Translations under genes and position numbers: made by a program
Source of the DNA: Pascua guehoae
Taxonomy: Eukaryota > Basidiomycota > Tremellomycetes > Trichosporonales > Trichosporonaceae
Assembly: GCA_001600415.1 (NCBI GenBank)
Contig: BCJX01000009.1
Location: forward strand, 1,117,925 to 1,181,924
DNA length: 64,000 bases
Direction of reading: 5' to 3'
Shown here: positions 1 to 11,519 of the stretch, in pieces
Layout of the letters: each line of letters opens with the position of its first letter
Numbering within the stretch: position 1 is the stretch's first letter
The notes under the pieces: model-generated
Seen by the model: only the letters and a program-made list of their open reading frames with translations
Told to the model about the DNA's origin: nothing
Databases searched by the model: none

Positions 1-460
1 TCCCTCCCTTCTTTTATTACCATAATGACAAGCTACCCCATCACGACGGAATCCCGACAACCAATCTTTGAACTTTCAAGACAAGACGACCACTTTTTTT
101 CTTCTTCTCACCATTTTATGAAGATGGGGGCTACATGTGTGCGCTGCAAGGCGCACACCCTATCGCGTGTTCCCGGTGCACGTACACCAAGCGCCGGGAC
201 ATACATATACTTGTTTGTAACGAAGCACACACACGACAATGCACCGGCCACTGTTGCCTGGACATACCCACTTGCGTGATTGCGTGACGCCTTTGTTGCA
301 ATGCCTGCCTCTTGTGCACACGTTGTGCACACGCCGACTTTGCACACGCCGACTTTGCACACGCCGACTTTGCACACGCCGACTTTGCACCGTGCATAAA
401 GGCTCAGTCAGGTTTGACTCTACAGCAGTCAATCTACAGCCACATCTACGTCTAACGCCT
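1..460. other. Intergenic, 3' of the cytidine deaminase
   Basis: No convincing gene. It holds the region downstream of the cytidine deaminase stop and the 15-bp tandem repeat listed separately. Short open frames here are mostly made by the repeat. Confidence 0.6.
327..386. repeat. 15-bp tandem repeat, 4 perfect copies
   Basis: Unit GCACACGCCGACTTT occurs four times head to tail, about 75 bp beyond the stop codon of the minus-strand cytidine deaminase. It probably lies in or near that gene's 3' UTR. A partial GCAC follows the last copy. Confidence 0.95.
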
Positions 461-2126
<1,666 letters not shown>

Positions 2127-2666
2127 GGTGAGTTGGAAGAGAGAACAAGAGGTACGGATAAGAACTGGAGGCAACCGAAGGCAACTCAAGGTAACTCTTG
2201 CGATCTTGCCACTGTTGGACAGATTGGTATTTCTTGGTAGGATGCCCATGTGGTCAAGTGACGCACATGGCCGAGTGTGGGGTATGTGTACGTAATGCGG
2301 GGGAAGATTGAGGTGTTGGTCGGGTGGGATTAAAGCGCAGAAAAGGGGGATAAAGAAATCAAAACTTGCAGCACGAGTTTGGAAATATCGACAAAAAGGT
2401 ACAGGCGGCGCGAGCGGGCGCGCTCTGTGCCCCCAGCCAGCTGCAGCCAGCAGGACGCGAACGGGGGCGAACGGGGTACGGGGGCGAAGGTTTGCCGCGT
2501 GGATGTGGATGGGCCCGCCTGCCGCCTGGGTGGCATCCAGTGTGCGTTTCAAAAAAAAAAAAGATTGATCGTTCGTTGCTCTTTCTCTCTCCATCTCTTC
2601 GCTCTCAACGCTTTTTCCGTTTCCGTCCTTGTAATATTGTAAACGCGGTCGGTGCAAGAGGAGTGT
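2127..2666. promoter_or_regulatory. Divergent promoter region, CDD1 / OLA1
   Basis: 540 bp between the cytidine deaminase start (-) and the first in-frame OLA1 ATG (+). A run of A at 2550-2561 is followed by a pyrimidine-rich stretch (about 2575-2635), as often seen upstream of fungal start sites. Nothing else was recognised. Confidence 0.4.
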
Positions 2667-2846
2667 ATGCCCCTCTCTCTTCTCATCCGCCCATCGTCTC
2701 TCGCGCGCGTATCGCGACCCATTAGAGTCCTCTCGACGACCCTCTCCATCACCCCGGCTTTTGCCTCGTACACTCCCCTCCCCGCGCGGCCGGTCCACGT
2801 CCGCACCCTCCACTCGTCCCCACCCGTAGCCAAACCAAAGAAGAAG
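2667..2846 (+). other. In-frame N-terminal extension of OLA1 (possible mitochondrial presequence)
   Basis: Sixty codons run without a stop from an ATG at 2667 into the canonical OLA1 ATG at 2847. The peptide is rich in Ser, Arg, Leu, Pro and Thr and has no Asp or Glu. It starts MPLSLLIRPSSLARVSR and contains [11 protein letters not shown], a composition typical of fungal mitochondrial presequences. The upstream ATG has T at -3 (weak context) while the downstream one has A, which would suit leaky scanning and dual targeting. This is inference. The stretch could simply be 5' UTR if transcription starts downstream of 2667. Confidence 0.45.
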
Positions 2847-4398
2847 ATGCCTCCCAAGAAGAAGGTCGCCGACGACAAGAAGGTCATTCTTGGCCGTCCG
2901 GGCAACAACCTGAAGGTGAGTCGACTGGTGCTCGAGCGAGAGCCGCCAAGATGCCGTTGCTGACAAACACACAGATCGGTATCGTCGGCCTGCCCAACGT
3001 CGGCAAGTCGTCCTTCTTCAACACGCTGTCCAAGACCGACCTCGGCAAGGCTGCCAACTTCCCCTATGCCACCATGTGAGCGAGCTGCCGACCCGACGAA
3101 TAAAAAAAAAGACCACCCAGGCTGACGGAGCCAGCGACCCCGAGGAGGCCCGTATCCCTGTCCCCGACCCGCGCTTTGACTGGCTCGTCGAGGTGTACAA
3201 GCCGTCCAACAAGATCCCTGCGTTCCTGACCTGCATCGACATTGCCGGTCTGACCGCGGGCGCCTCCACGGGCGCGGGTCTTGGTAACGCCTTCTTGTCG
3301 CACGTCCGTGCCGTCGACGGCATCTTCCAGGTCGTCCGCGCGTTTGACGACGCAGAGGTCATCCACGTCGAGGGCGACGTCAACCCCGTCCGTGACATGG
3401 AGATCATCTCCACCGAGCTTCGTCTCAAGGACATTGAATGGGTCGAGAAGGCCATCGAGGTCCTCAAGAAGCAGGTCCGCTCGTGCGGCAACGTCTCGCT
3501 TGCCGACAAGGCCAAGAAGGAGGAGCTCGCGACCGTCGAGAAGATTTACAAGGTTCTCACCGAGGACAACCGCGACGTCCGCAAGGGCACCTGGACCAAC
3601 AAGGAGGTGAGCAGGTTTTTCATTCGACGTGGCACTCTGTCCCTTGCTTTTTTCCCCTACCACACCTTCCACCCCCCTCCCCCTTAACGGATGATAAAGG
3701 GCGATAGGCCCGATAAACCCAGCTCGTCGATGTCGGAGTAACGCCCGGTTATACAAATGAGAAGTTTTACACTATCTGATCCACCTCTTTTCCAAACCAC
3801 ATCATACAACATCCACACCCGTTGTACAGTTGGCTAACGAAACCAGGTCGAGATTATCAACGGTCTCACCCTCCTTACGGCCAAGCCGATCACGTACCTC
3901 GTCAACCTGTCTGAGCGCGACTTCCTCAGGAAAAAGAACAAGTGGCTGCCCAAGATCAAGGCGTGGATCGACGAGAACAACCCGGGTGACATGCTCATCC
4001 CCTTCTCGGTCGCGCTCGAGGAGCGCCTCGTCTCGATGTCGGAGGAGGAGCAGATTGCCGAGGGCGAGGCGCTCGGTCTTGGCAAGAAGACGCCCTCTGC
4101 GCTTGGCCGCATTACCACCTCTGGATACGCCTCGCTCGAGCTCATCCGCTACTTTACCTGCGGCCCCGTCGAGGTCCGCGCGTGGACCATCCGCAAGGGC
4201 ACAAAGGCGCCCCAGGCGGCCGGTGTCATCCACTCGGACTTTGAGAACAAGTTTGTGTGTGGAGAAATCATGTCGTTCGAGGACCTCAAGGAGTACGGCA
4301 CCGAGACGGCCACCAAGGCCGCGGGCAAGCTCCGCCAGCAGGGCAAGCCCTACGAGATTGTCGACGGCGACATTTGCCACTGGAAGTGCGGCCAGTAA
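2847..4398 (+). CDS. OLA1: Obg-like ATPase OLA1 (YchF family)
   Basis: Translation-factor-class P-loop ATPase, expected in the cytosol and associated with ribosomes. Exons 2847-2915, 2975-3075, 3135-3606 and 3847-4398 give 397 residues, the normal family length. The protein starts [12 protein letters not shown]. The Walker A motif GLPNVGKS spans residues 28-35. Switch/G3 region is VDIAGL-like (CIDIAGL), and NLSE replaces the GTPase NKxD motif, the known basis of ATP preference. The C-terminal TGS-like domain ends at [13 protein letters not shown]. All introns begin GTGAG and end AG. The ATG at 2847 has A at -3 and matches the conserved family start. An upstream ATG at 2667 is in frame in the same exon (see the next entry). 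Confidence 0.95.
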
Positions 4399-4879
4399 GG
4401 GCATACCACCCGTCGAGGCTGGCAGTGAGCATCGGGGGTGCTAAAGGCTGCGCCTGCATGCCTGCGTAGTGTTTTTGTTTCCACCACCGCAGCAGCAAAC
4501 CCCGCAACGCAGTGTGCAACCGCGGGGCCGTGCAGTGCACACACCCCAGCAGCGCAGTTTGTCCCTGCTCGCCATTTTCATGAGCGGGACGAGTCTGTTA
4601 GAGCAAGCAGATATAGTACATGCACATGCAATGCATCTTGTAGCTACCAACGCGATAGCAGCGAGCTTGAGCAGTGTTGCAAGTGAGGAGTGTTTGCAGA
4701 TGTTGTCCAGGATGTGTTTATGGACCTCCAAAATGTGGTCATGAAGCCAGAATCTGAGCGATGAACGGAACCAAAATTTCCCAGTGCCCGACGTCAACAA
4801 TCACAAACCCCGACCACAGAATCGCCACAACTGGGGTCGAAACCCCCATCCTCACCATCTTCCACCCACATTACCCACC
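4399..4879. other. Intergenic, OLA1 to pICln-like gene
   Basis: 480 bp between two plus-strand genes, holding the OLA1 3' UTR and the promoter of the next gene. C-rich just before the ATG at 4880. No conserved element was recognised. Confidence 0.5.
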
Positions 4880-6634
4880 ATGCCCCTCTCCACCATCTCC
4901 GCGCCCCCGCACTCAATCTCGCCCGCCGAGCACGACCACCTCACGTCCTCAACACCCGCGAGCTTTGCCGACATTCCCCCGGTCCTGCGCTGGGAAGACG
5001 ACGCAGAGGTCGTGCTCGCGGCCCCGTGTGTGGAGGGGTGGACCGTCGGAGAGGGCGTTAGGGGGCGGCTCTATGTGACTGAGGAGTGAGTTGAACTATT
5101 GTCGGGATGAGTTGAAGTAGGGTGTCTGGGTGGGGTGGGGTGGGAAGAGTGGCAGGAGGTGGCAGGCAAAAGGGGAGTGTTGGTCTCGACGGCGAGAACC
5201 TGTGTGGTCGCGGCTTGTTTTGCTCGTAGTACATGTCCTTCCGCGCTCTCGTCTCTTTCGTCTTGCCTCGTACATTCCCCCGCTCGTCTATTTTCTTTTC
5301 ATCTCCTTTGCGTCCTGGTCAACATTTGCCTTGTTGGTCCCCCCGGCTGTTCCAGACTTTGCAAACGCTACTGCACGCGCCTTCTCGTGTTGCCTTGGCC
5401 GCCTGTCGAGCTCCCCAGCTCCACGTGCAACTCTCCCCACTCCACCTCCAACTCCAGCTCCCAACCCCNCCCCCCACCCAAGCTAACCCCAGCGCCGTCT
5501 CGTTCCTCCCCGCCGACAAGCCCGGGTTTACCCTCCCCTTCCCCCAACTCACGCTGCACGCACTCACGCCCGCGGGCGAACTCCCAGCCCACCTGTACTG
5601 CCAGGTCGACGAGGGCGGGGCCGCCAACGGGGCCGCGGCGGATGCGAACGGCGCCGCGGACGAGGACGAGTATGCGTCCTTGAGCGAGATGCGTATTTTT
5701 GTCGGGGGGGATAAGCGTGAGTTTCTGGCGAAGAGGGGGGGCGGGGGGNGGGGGGATTGGGAGGGGAAGGTGGAGGAGAGGAGTAGGGAAGCCCGTGGTG
5801 GACAATGTGGGCTGTGAGGATGGTCGAGATGATGGATGTGAGGGTGGTGAGGCCTGTGGAAGTGAAGCGGCGGTCACTCTGTCGATGGACGGGGGCACGA
5901 GGCGGGTGGCCAAGCGGTCGGGAGTGGGGAAGTGGTACTGCGTAATGCGTGTCGGCGCTGAGAATGCTGCGAGCGAGGAGAGTAAGGGGCAAGTGGAAGT
6001 TGCCAGACGGACACGGGCGTTCCTTGGAGCTCTCTACTGTGACTACGCGGAGGCAGCGTGCATTTGGACGCGTTGGGTGGCACCAGTGAGCTGGCGGTTA
6101 GGCGCTCTTTGGGCGTTGCCACTTTCCCGCTGCCTCAGGCAGATGCAGCGAAGCTGTGAATCGGGAGTGTTCTGCTTGTGCTTGGTTCCCCATGCGCATA
6201 TCCATTTCATCGACCAGCTTACGCCGACAACGGGACTTGGGTAGTACTGCACGTGGGGTAGTGGGCTTGCCCTTGCACCGTACCCCAATTGCTCTTCCTA
6301 TCGCACCCCGCTGTGCCCATCTCGTCTCTCGCCACGGCCAGGTTTATTCCTCTTCCACAATCTTATCTTCCCACATTCCTGTCCCATCGTTCAACTCGGC
6401 TAACACCCAGTCGAACCCCTCTTCACGGCCCTCTCGCAGTGCTCTGCGCTGCATGACTCGCTCCTCCCGTCGGGCGAGCCATCGTCCTTCTTCGGCTTTG
6501 GCGACGACGACGACGATGAGTGGGACGACGACGGAGCATTTGACGACGCCGACGATGACGAGCAGGGCGCCGGAAGGGTGAGGAGTGACTTTCATTCTGG
6601 CGGCGGGCCGGGTGCGCGGTTTAGGCCGTACTGA
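4880..6634 (+). CDS. icln: pICln-like methylosome/spliceosome assembly chaperone
   Basis: pICln proteins chaperone Sm proteins and partner with PRMT5; they adopt a PH-like fold (family knowledge). Exons 4880-5085, 5493-5716 and 6411-6634 give 217 residues. Seen: GRLYVTEDAVSFLP, then PGFTLPFPQLTLHAL and AHLYCQV, an acidic loop, MRIFVGGDK, and LFTALSQCSALHDSL. An Asp-rich tail (FGFGDDDDDEWDDD) leads to the end RFRPY. This order matches the family. Introns 1 and 2 are long (407 and 694 bp) and contain single unresolved bases in G or C runs at 5469 and 5750. A donor GTGAGG at 6578 inside exon 3 is in phase with an open exon at 6965-7375. The gene may therefore read into that exon, giving about 335 residues, instead of stopping at 6632-6634. 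Confidence 0.8.
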
Positions 6635-6657
6635 GTCTGAGGAGTAGGGGTGCAAAC

Positions 6658-6686
6658 CTCGGACCCCCCCTACGGGGGGGTCCGAG
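6658..6686. repeat. 29-bp perfect G/C palindrome, copy A
   Basis: Two 13-bp arms (CTCGGACCCCCCC and its complement) flank a TAC loop. Left flank GCAAAC, right flank ACACTTG. It lies between the pICln-like exon 3 and the next exon, in what is probably an intron. Copy B is 41 bp away and copy C is at 22646. Confidence 0.95.
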
Positions 6687-6727
6687 ACACTTGCACTGGT
6701 TTTCCAACCCCGACTCCCCCGTAGAAC

Positions 6728-6755
6728 CTCGGACCCCCCCGTAGGGGGGTCCGAC
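6728..6755. repeat. 28-bp G/C palindrome, copy B
   Basis: Same arms as copy A but with loop GTA and one change at the outer right end (TCCGAC). The left flank AAC matches copy A. Together the two palindromes could form either two hairpins or one larger fold in RNA. Confidence 0.95.
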
Positions 6756-6964
6756 TTGTGACTGCCGGAGAGTGGGCGCTCGTGATGCACAGACGAGGGA
6801 GGGCATCTTGCATCTTGCTGCTGCTTGCTGCTTGGATGGGAGTTGATGGGAGTGATGGGAGGCATGTTGACGGGAGGGGAGGTCCAGCGCTGGGACGGAG
6901 AGTACGGTGCAGGACATAGACGGCCAAGATACGATGATACTGTACGGTGCTGATGCATGTATAG

Positions 6965-7375
6965 AGCACGCGCACACGCAACGCCAACGACGCCGCACCA
7001 AGAGTCCAAGTCGAACGCGAACGCAAAGTCAATGACGTCGACGCCGACATTGACGAAGATGAAGACGAAATAGACCCCATCTCAGTCTTCCTCGCCAAGG
7101 TCGACTGGGGCAATATCCCCCCACCAAGCGACTGGACCGATGTCGCCCCTGCCGACCCCGACATGGACGCGCGCATCAACGCCGCCTCCGCCGCCGTCGA
7201 CCCACGCACGGCCGGCGCGGTGGCCGGCGCCCTGCAGCGGGGAGAGTGTGCGGCGTGTGCCGCCAAGGATGTGCGGATTGCGCGCCTGGAGAGGGAGCTT
7301 GCGCTCGCGAGGGGAGAAGGTGGAAGCGGAGATGGCGATGTGGCGGCGGTGGCGGCGAGGTTGGAGCGGCTGTAG
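6965..7375 (+). CDS. 3' exon with acidic and coiled-coil segments, probably of the pICln-like gene
   Basis: An open frame of 137 codons begins right after an intron-like end (GTATAG at 6959-6964) and stops at 7373-7375. It has no credible start of its own; its first ATG is only at 7163. It encodes a basic start (STRTRNAND), an acidic stretch DADIDEDEDEIDP, then VFLAKVDWGNIPPPSDW. It ends in a probable coiled coil (KDVRIARLERELALARGE). Splicing from GTGAGG at 6578 to 6965 keeps the frame, so the simplest reading is an extended C-terminus of the upstream gene. The alternative is the tail of a separate gene whose first exon I could not find. No family was recognised. Confidence 0.5.
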   Translation, partial: STRTRNANDAAPRVQVERERKVNDVDADIDEDEDEIDPISVFLAKVDWGNIPPPSDWTDVAPADPDMDARINAASAAVDPRTAGAVAGALQRGECAACAAKDVRIARLERELALARGEGGSGDGDVAAVAARLERL

Positions 7376-8249
7376 TGGACCAGTGTTGACTGTGTATGTG
7401 ACGATTGCTGGCTCGGCCTGCTCGGCGTGCTTTGGACAAGAGGTCCACTGGGTGGCGTTGGGAACAGTTCTTTCCGTGTACTCTGATGTGTTCGCCCAGG
7501 TTTCCGCGATACGCGGGTATTTGATATAACAGGCAGCCCGAGCTTGCTGGCTGCTGGACCAGTGTTGCCCATGGCCGTCGCGAGCGAGCCATGTTGGGCG
7601 CCCCTGTTATCAACGTCACATTTCTCCCCTGCCGCCCACCATAAGCTACCTAGGCCATGTTCAGGTGCCTGCAGAAAGTCCAGAGACTGCCACAGTCAGG
7701 CTCGAGCGCGTCCCAGTCTCCCCACTTCCGGGTGCACCTGTATGCACTCTGCGGCAGCTGTCCGACACAGCCGAGTGAACATCCATCACACCAACAAGGA
7801 GGGCCGAGGGCCACTCCCTCCCTGCCCAGAGCCAACGAGATACCACATGCATCTCTGCTGCATTCTCGGGCAACACAGGCGCAAAATACGAGCAGGTCAG
7901 ACATTGCGTATCGAAATACTTGCTGCCAAGACAGGAACCGTTAGGGTAGGAGGCGGGTGGCTTCAAATCTATATCCAAAACGGACCTCCTAGAGCGTCGC
8001 GCGTTCGAGCCCCGTAGCCAAAACCTTTCATCACTATTCCTCTTCCATCGGGCAAGCTCACGTGCCGATTCAGTCCGATGCTGGGTTACGCCGTATGTTT
8101 TTGTCTTTTATGTTGGCTGCTCGGTGGCGAAGGCATACTCAAGCTCTCTATACCAAACGGCTCACGTCGCATGACCCCCTTGTCCTTCTACGTCCTCCCG
8201 CGCACCAGCCTCCCTCGCCACGGCGCCCCCATCCTTTTGCTCATATCGA
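7376..8249. other. Intergenic upstream of tRNA-Val
   Basis: About 870 bp with only short, compositionally unconvincing open frames. A sequence near 8003-8020 (GCGTTCGAGCCCC) resembles a tRNA T-arm, but no tRNA can be folded around it. Confidence 0.5.
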
Positions 8250-8333
8250 GGCGATTTAGCTCAGTTGGTCAGAGCGCATGCTTAACAGTTACAGCTACGC
8301 ATGAGGTCGGCAGTTCAATCCTGTCAAACGTCA
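8250..8333 (+). tRNA. tRNA-Val (anticodon AAC), with 10-nt intron
   Basis: Box A TAGCTCAGTTGGTC and box B GGCAGTTCAATCC are present. The anticodon stem CATGC/GCATG encloses TTAACA, an intron at 8288-8297 just after position 37, and C38. The acceptor arms GGCGATT and AAACGTC pair except for A5 opposite A68, and a G.U pair sits at position 2. A second copy on the minus strand at 36269-36358 has the same acceptor mismatch. Confidence 0.85.
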
Positions 8334-9552
8334 GCGATATGGATTAGTCCTTTTTGGGGTGCAGAAGTCTGCTGGTTGTGCGGTCTGCTGAAGGGTTGGC
8401 AACTGTCCTTTATTCCTCGGTTGTCGGGGGAGGCAGGGGGAGTGACAGCTATAGCTCACGCTTGTTTGGCAGCAGGCATTACGCTGGGGCGATGGGAGGG
8501 GCATTTCCAGCCTCATTAATTGGTGCGTTCGGGATGTGGTCGGCAGTCGTAAAAGTAGCGAACTATTCTTTGGGTCTGCCACGCCTGGCCTGCTGCGTTT
8601 ATTGCCCGATTCTATCCCCTCCTCGACAAGCGGGCACAGTATCCAGGAAGTACCGCAGGTAATGCCTGCAACGCCTGGTCGACAGCCATGGAGGTGGGGC
8701 AATGCCGGTCGCCTGGATGGTCTGTATTTGCCGCGCGATATTCGCACTAAGTGGTAGAGAGTGGTGGGACATTTGACGGAGGGACGGGCGAGAGGTGAGA
8801 AGAGGGAAGAAATTGGCGAGAGAAAGAGGCCACGCACTTCAGAGAGCGAGGCGAATCGGACAGATCGAGGCGGCAAGGCAAAGTAGAGACATAGTTTGGT
8901 GTTGCCCAGGAGGAACTTGCCTGGAGATGATGGGGAGCGGTGCAATATACCACAGGTTTCGATCAGCATTTGCAGTCGTGCACCTGACCAGACTGCGGAA
9001 GCAGGACGAGCAGGCATATCGGCATATCACCACCCCAACCAGGTCAGTCCCGACTCTCCGCCCCAAGACATTCGGTCGGGCAAGGTAGACTGACGGCCAC
9101 AGGCCATGCTGCCTACCCCAGCGCCCGGATGTGGTGGCAGTTATGTTGGGGACAATATTTCTTGCAATGACGGACGTAAGAGTTTCGTTTGCGCGAAGAC
9201 TGACCGCCGTGGGACTCACGACGGGCTCTCTGAAGTCGCCATTGTCATTAATTCATCAATTGCATCACTTTCACTGACCCAGCTTGCCCGGCATGGGTGA
9301 TGGAAACACGTACAGAATGCGGAACAAGGTGCCACGCTCACGCATCCGCCACATCCGCTCGGCATGACCTCACCCTCCCAGACTGACACATGTCCCGGTG
9401 GTTCCAAGAAGCTCCCGACATAAGGCACCCGCACATCTTTCCCGCTACCGCACCCGGCCTACTGCCTTTCCGCAGGACATTGAACGTTGTGGCACCGCTG
9501 CCTCGACAGGCCGCTGCCAAGAGAAAGAACCCTGCGTGCACGACCGGGTCCA
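8334..9552. other. Intergenic, no gene seen
   Basis: About 1.2 kb between tRNA-Val and the promoter of the first small secreted-protein gene. Open frames on both strands lack start context, splice structure or recognisable motifs. Confidence 0.5.
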
Positions 9553-9571
9553 AAAGCATAATTGGCGGATA
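9553..9571 (+). promoter_or_regulatory. Shared upstream element, gene 1 copy
   Basis: AAAGCATAATTGGCGGATA, 18 of 19 bases identical to the element at 10471-10489 in front of the neighbouring paralogue. It lies 142 bp before a TATA box. Flanking sequence is not conserved, so this is likely a protein-binding site and not a remnant of the duplication (inference). Confidence 0.65.
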
Positions 9572-9694
9572 ACAGTGGATACCAAGTGGGAGTGCCCGCC
9601 GTGCCCAGTTCGGCTCGGTCGCGGCGCGCGGTGTTGTGCAGCTGACACCACTGCGCGTCAACCTGGCTCGAGACGGCGCCACGGCGATGATACA

Positions 9695-9702
9695 TATATA
9701 AA
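9695..9702 (+). promoter_or_regulatory. TATA box of small secreted-protein gene 1
   Basis: TATATAAA, 139 bp before the start codon at 9834. A 5' UTR intron of 62 nt (GTTAGT at 9753 to CTGACCTCAG at 9814) accounts for part of the distance. Confidence 0.65.
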
Positions 9703-9833
9703 GCCCGGTAACGCGATGCTTGCCTTCTCAACGTACCAATTGGTAGCCTAAAGTTAGTACATGCCGCCGCCACCAACGCTCCGCTTCCGTGCTTGTGAAC
9801 GCCGCTGACCTCAGACAAACCAACCAACAAGCC

Positions 9834-10184
9834 ATGAAGCTCCTCGCGCTCCTCCCCCTCCTCGCCCTCGCCGCTGCGGCCCCCGCCGCCGACATCGGCG
9901 AACGCGCCGACCTCGAAGCGCGCATCAAGAACCCCCCAGGGCACGGGCGCTGGTGGGCCACGGCGCTGCGCGACAATACCCCCTGCACGGTCGGCCCCGG
10001 GACGCGTGAGAATCCCCGCGTTAGGTACGACAAGGGCGAGAGGATTGTCCTCCGCTGCAGGACCAGCCTGGCAAAGGCGCCCTACTATGGCACCAGCGAT
10101 GGGTGCTATGTAAGCGGGACCGAGATTCAGATGATGTCGTTGCCCGGGATTATCGTGCCCGAGTGTCAACGGGGGCGGGACTGA
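9834..10184 (+). CDS. Small secreted cysteine-containing protein 1
   Basis: 116 residues, single coding exon. The N-terminus MKLLALLPLLALAAAAP is a clear signal peptide and cleavage is likely near Ala-Ala-Pro. The mature part has four cysteines: TPCTV, LRCRT, DGCYV and PECQR. The block ENPRVRYDKGERIVLRC...DGCYV aligns with EDPVLTYPCGKKISFSC...EECWV in the next gene, so the two are tandem paralogues. The pattern recalls a small SH3b-like or effector-type beta fold, but no family can be assigned. The promoter holds the 19-bp element, a TATA box and a 5' UTR intron (9753-9814). Function is unknown; the product is extracellular or wall-associated by inference. Confidence 0.75.
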   Translation: MKLLALLPLLALAAAAPAADIGERADLEARIKNPPGHGRWWATALRDNTPCTVGPGTRENPRVRYDKGERIVLRCRTSLAKAPYYGTSDGCYVSGTEIQMMSLPGIIVPECQRGRD

Positions 10185-10470
10185 GGGACCCAAGAGTTCA
10201 GAAGTAGAGTACTGGACGTGCCGTAGTTTGTGGATGCAGAATCAAAGTTGTGGGATCGAGGGTTGTCGTTGTCACACCATTACAGCTTGGAATGTCTTGG
10301 CAGTCCGGACAAGACACAGTGACCCTTGTTCCCAAGTGCCGCCCGCATTGATGAGGGATTCCCGCAGACGTACTAGCTCATGTCGGTCGTACTGTGCTGC
10401 GTCATGACGCCTCCATGTGGGGTCATGTCCTGTCACATTACACTCTCACAGCAAGCCCGAAACCATGCTC

Positions 10471-10489
10471 AAAGCATAATTAGCGGATA
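10471..10489 (+). promoter_or_regulatory. Shared upstream element, gene 2 copy
   Basis: AAAGCATAATTAGCGGATA, one mismatch to the copy at 9553-9571, 161 bp before a TATA-like sequence. Confidence 0.65.
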
Positions 10490-10631
10490 CAAGCAGACTT
10501 GGACTAACCTTGTCAAGATTGCGGCGGCGAGCGCGAAACCGAGCATATCTGATGGCGGCTGTAGCAACATGACAACCATGGCCAAACCTAGATGCAGAAA
10601 CATGACCAAATCGTCTCCGCCCCCCTGCACA

Positions 10632-10637
10632 TATATA
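10632..10637 (+). promoter_or_regulatory. TATA box of small secreted-protein gene 2
   Basis: TATATA within CACATATATACGC, 122 bp before the start at 10754. A 52-nt 5' UTR intron (GTGAGT at 10692 to CGCCAG at 10743) lies between, matching the plan of gene 1. Confidence 0.6.
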
Positions 10638-10753
10638 CGCTGCACTCGACCTCTGTTCCGCATCCCCACCCTTGCTTGGCAGCAACTACAAGTGAGTATA
10701 CTGTAGCGTCTACTTCCACCACGTCTTCCTGACTCACCGCCAGCTCAACAACG

Positions 10754-11170
10754 ATGAAGCTTCCCGTCCTCATCGCCCTCATCCTCCCCGTGACCACAGC
10801 GGGGGTCATTGACCGGCGCAACGACACTGAAGAGTGCCTCAACGAAAAACTAGACTATGAGGCCGACAGGCGGTTCCTCTTTGAGGGCATTGTGGGCCCC
10901 TGCGGCGCGCCCTGCATCGAGCACCGCGACGAGGACCCAGTGCTCACGTACCCCTGCGGCAAGAAAATCTCCTTTAGCTGCTGGGGCGTGTACGCGGCCC
11001 AGGGGTGGTTTATGACGGAAGAGGAGTGCTGGGTCTACACGCGCGATCTCGAAATCCACGACACCCCGTCACCCGGTGGTCAAAGGTGTATTTTCACTCC
11101 GGTAAATGATGCTTATGGGATGGAGCCGCCGTATATTCCGCAATGGCCTCCGTGGAATGGCGGCGGTTGA
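10754..11170 (+). CDS. Small secreted cysteine-containing protein 2
   Basis: 138 residues, single coding exon. The signal peptide MKLPVLIALILPVTTAG is followed by a dibasic DRR that could be a processing site. Seven cysteines follow: EECLN, GPCGAPC, YPCGK, FSCWG, EECWV and QRCIF. It is a paralogue of the gene 570 bp upstream (shared spacing around the last-but-one cysteines and the EDP/ENP start of the block) but longer, with a Pro/Trp-rich end (PYIPQWPPWNGGG). Transcription probably starts below the TATA at 10632. Function is unknown. Confidence 0.75.
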   Translation: MKLPVLIALILPVTTAGVIDRRNDTEECLNEKLDYEADRRFLFEGIVGPCGAPCIEHRDEDPVLTYPCGKKISFSCWGVYAAQGWFMTEEECWVYTRDLEIHDTPSPGGQRCIFTPVNDAYGMEPPYIPQWPPWNGGG

Positions 11171-11519
11171 GGTCTTCGCCCAGCGGTTAGGGTTAGTGTC
11201 GATGAGGTAGTCTAGTCCTGTAGTAGTGAAAGACAGAGTTCCAGTATTGGATGTTATCTGTGGTGCTGTTGTTGGTCTGTATGCCTTCAAGTTGAACATT
11301 GCAGCACTGCGAGGAGTGATAGCACATATCATAGATATCGAGGATGGCTTACATACACACTACTGCCTCGAACTCGTTATCGATTAAGGGCCACGTGGCG
11401 CCACGCGAGACGACGTCATGCGCAGTGAGGGGAAGCGCTAACACGGTGCTTGTGCAACATCGCGTCTCGTCCCATCTTGCACCTCTTGGCATTGCTCTTC
11501 ATCCCATCTCCACCTCATC
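11171..11519. other. Intergenic, secreted protein 2 to metallopeptidase
   Basis: 349 bp holding the 3' end of one gene and the promoter of the next. No element was recognised. Confidence 0.5.

Noticed and set aside
8000..8025. T-arm-like sequence GCGTTCGAGCCCC
   Set aside because: No matching acceptor, D arm or anticodon stem upstream.
8078..8347. 89-codon frame starting with a hydrophobic segment
   Set aside because: Runs straight through tRNA-Val.
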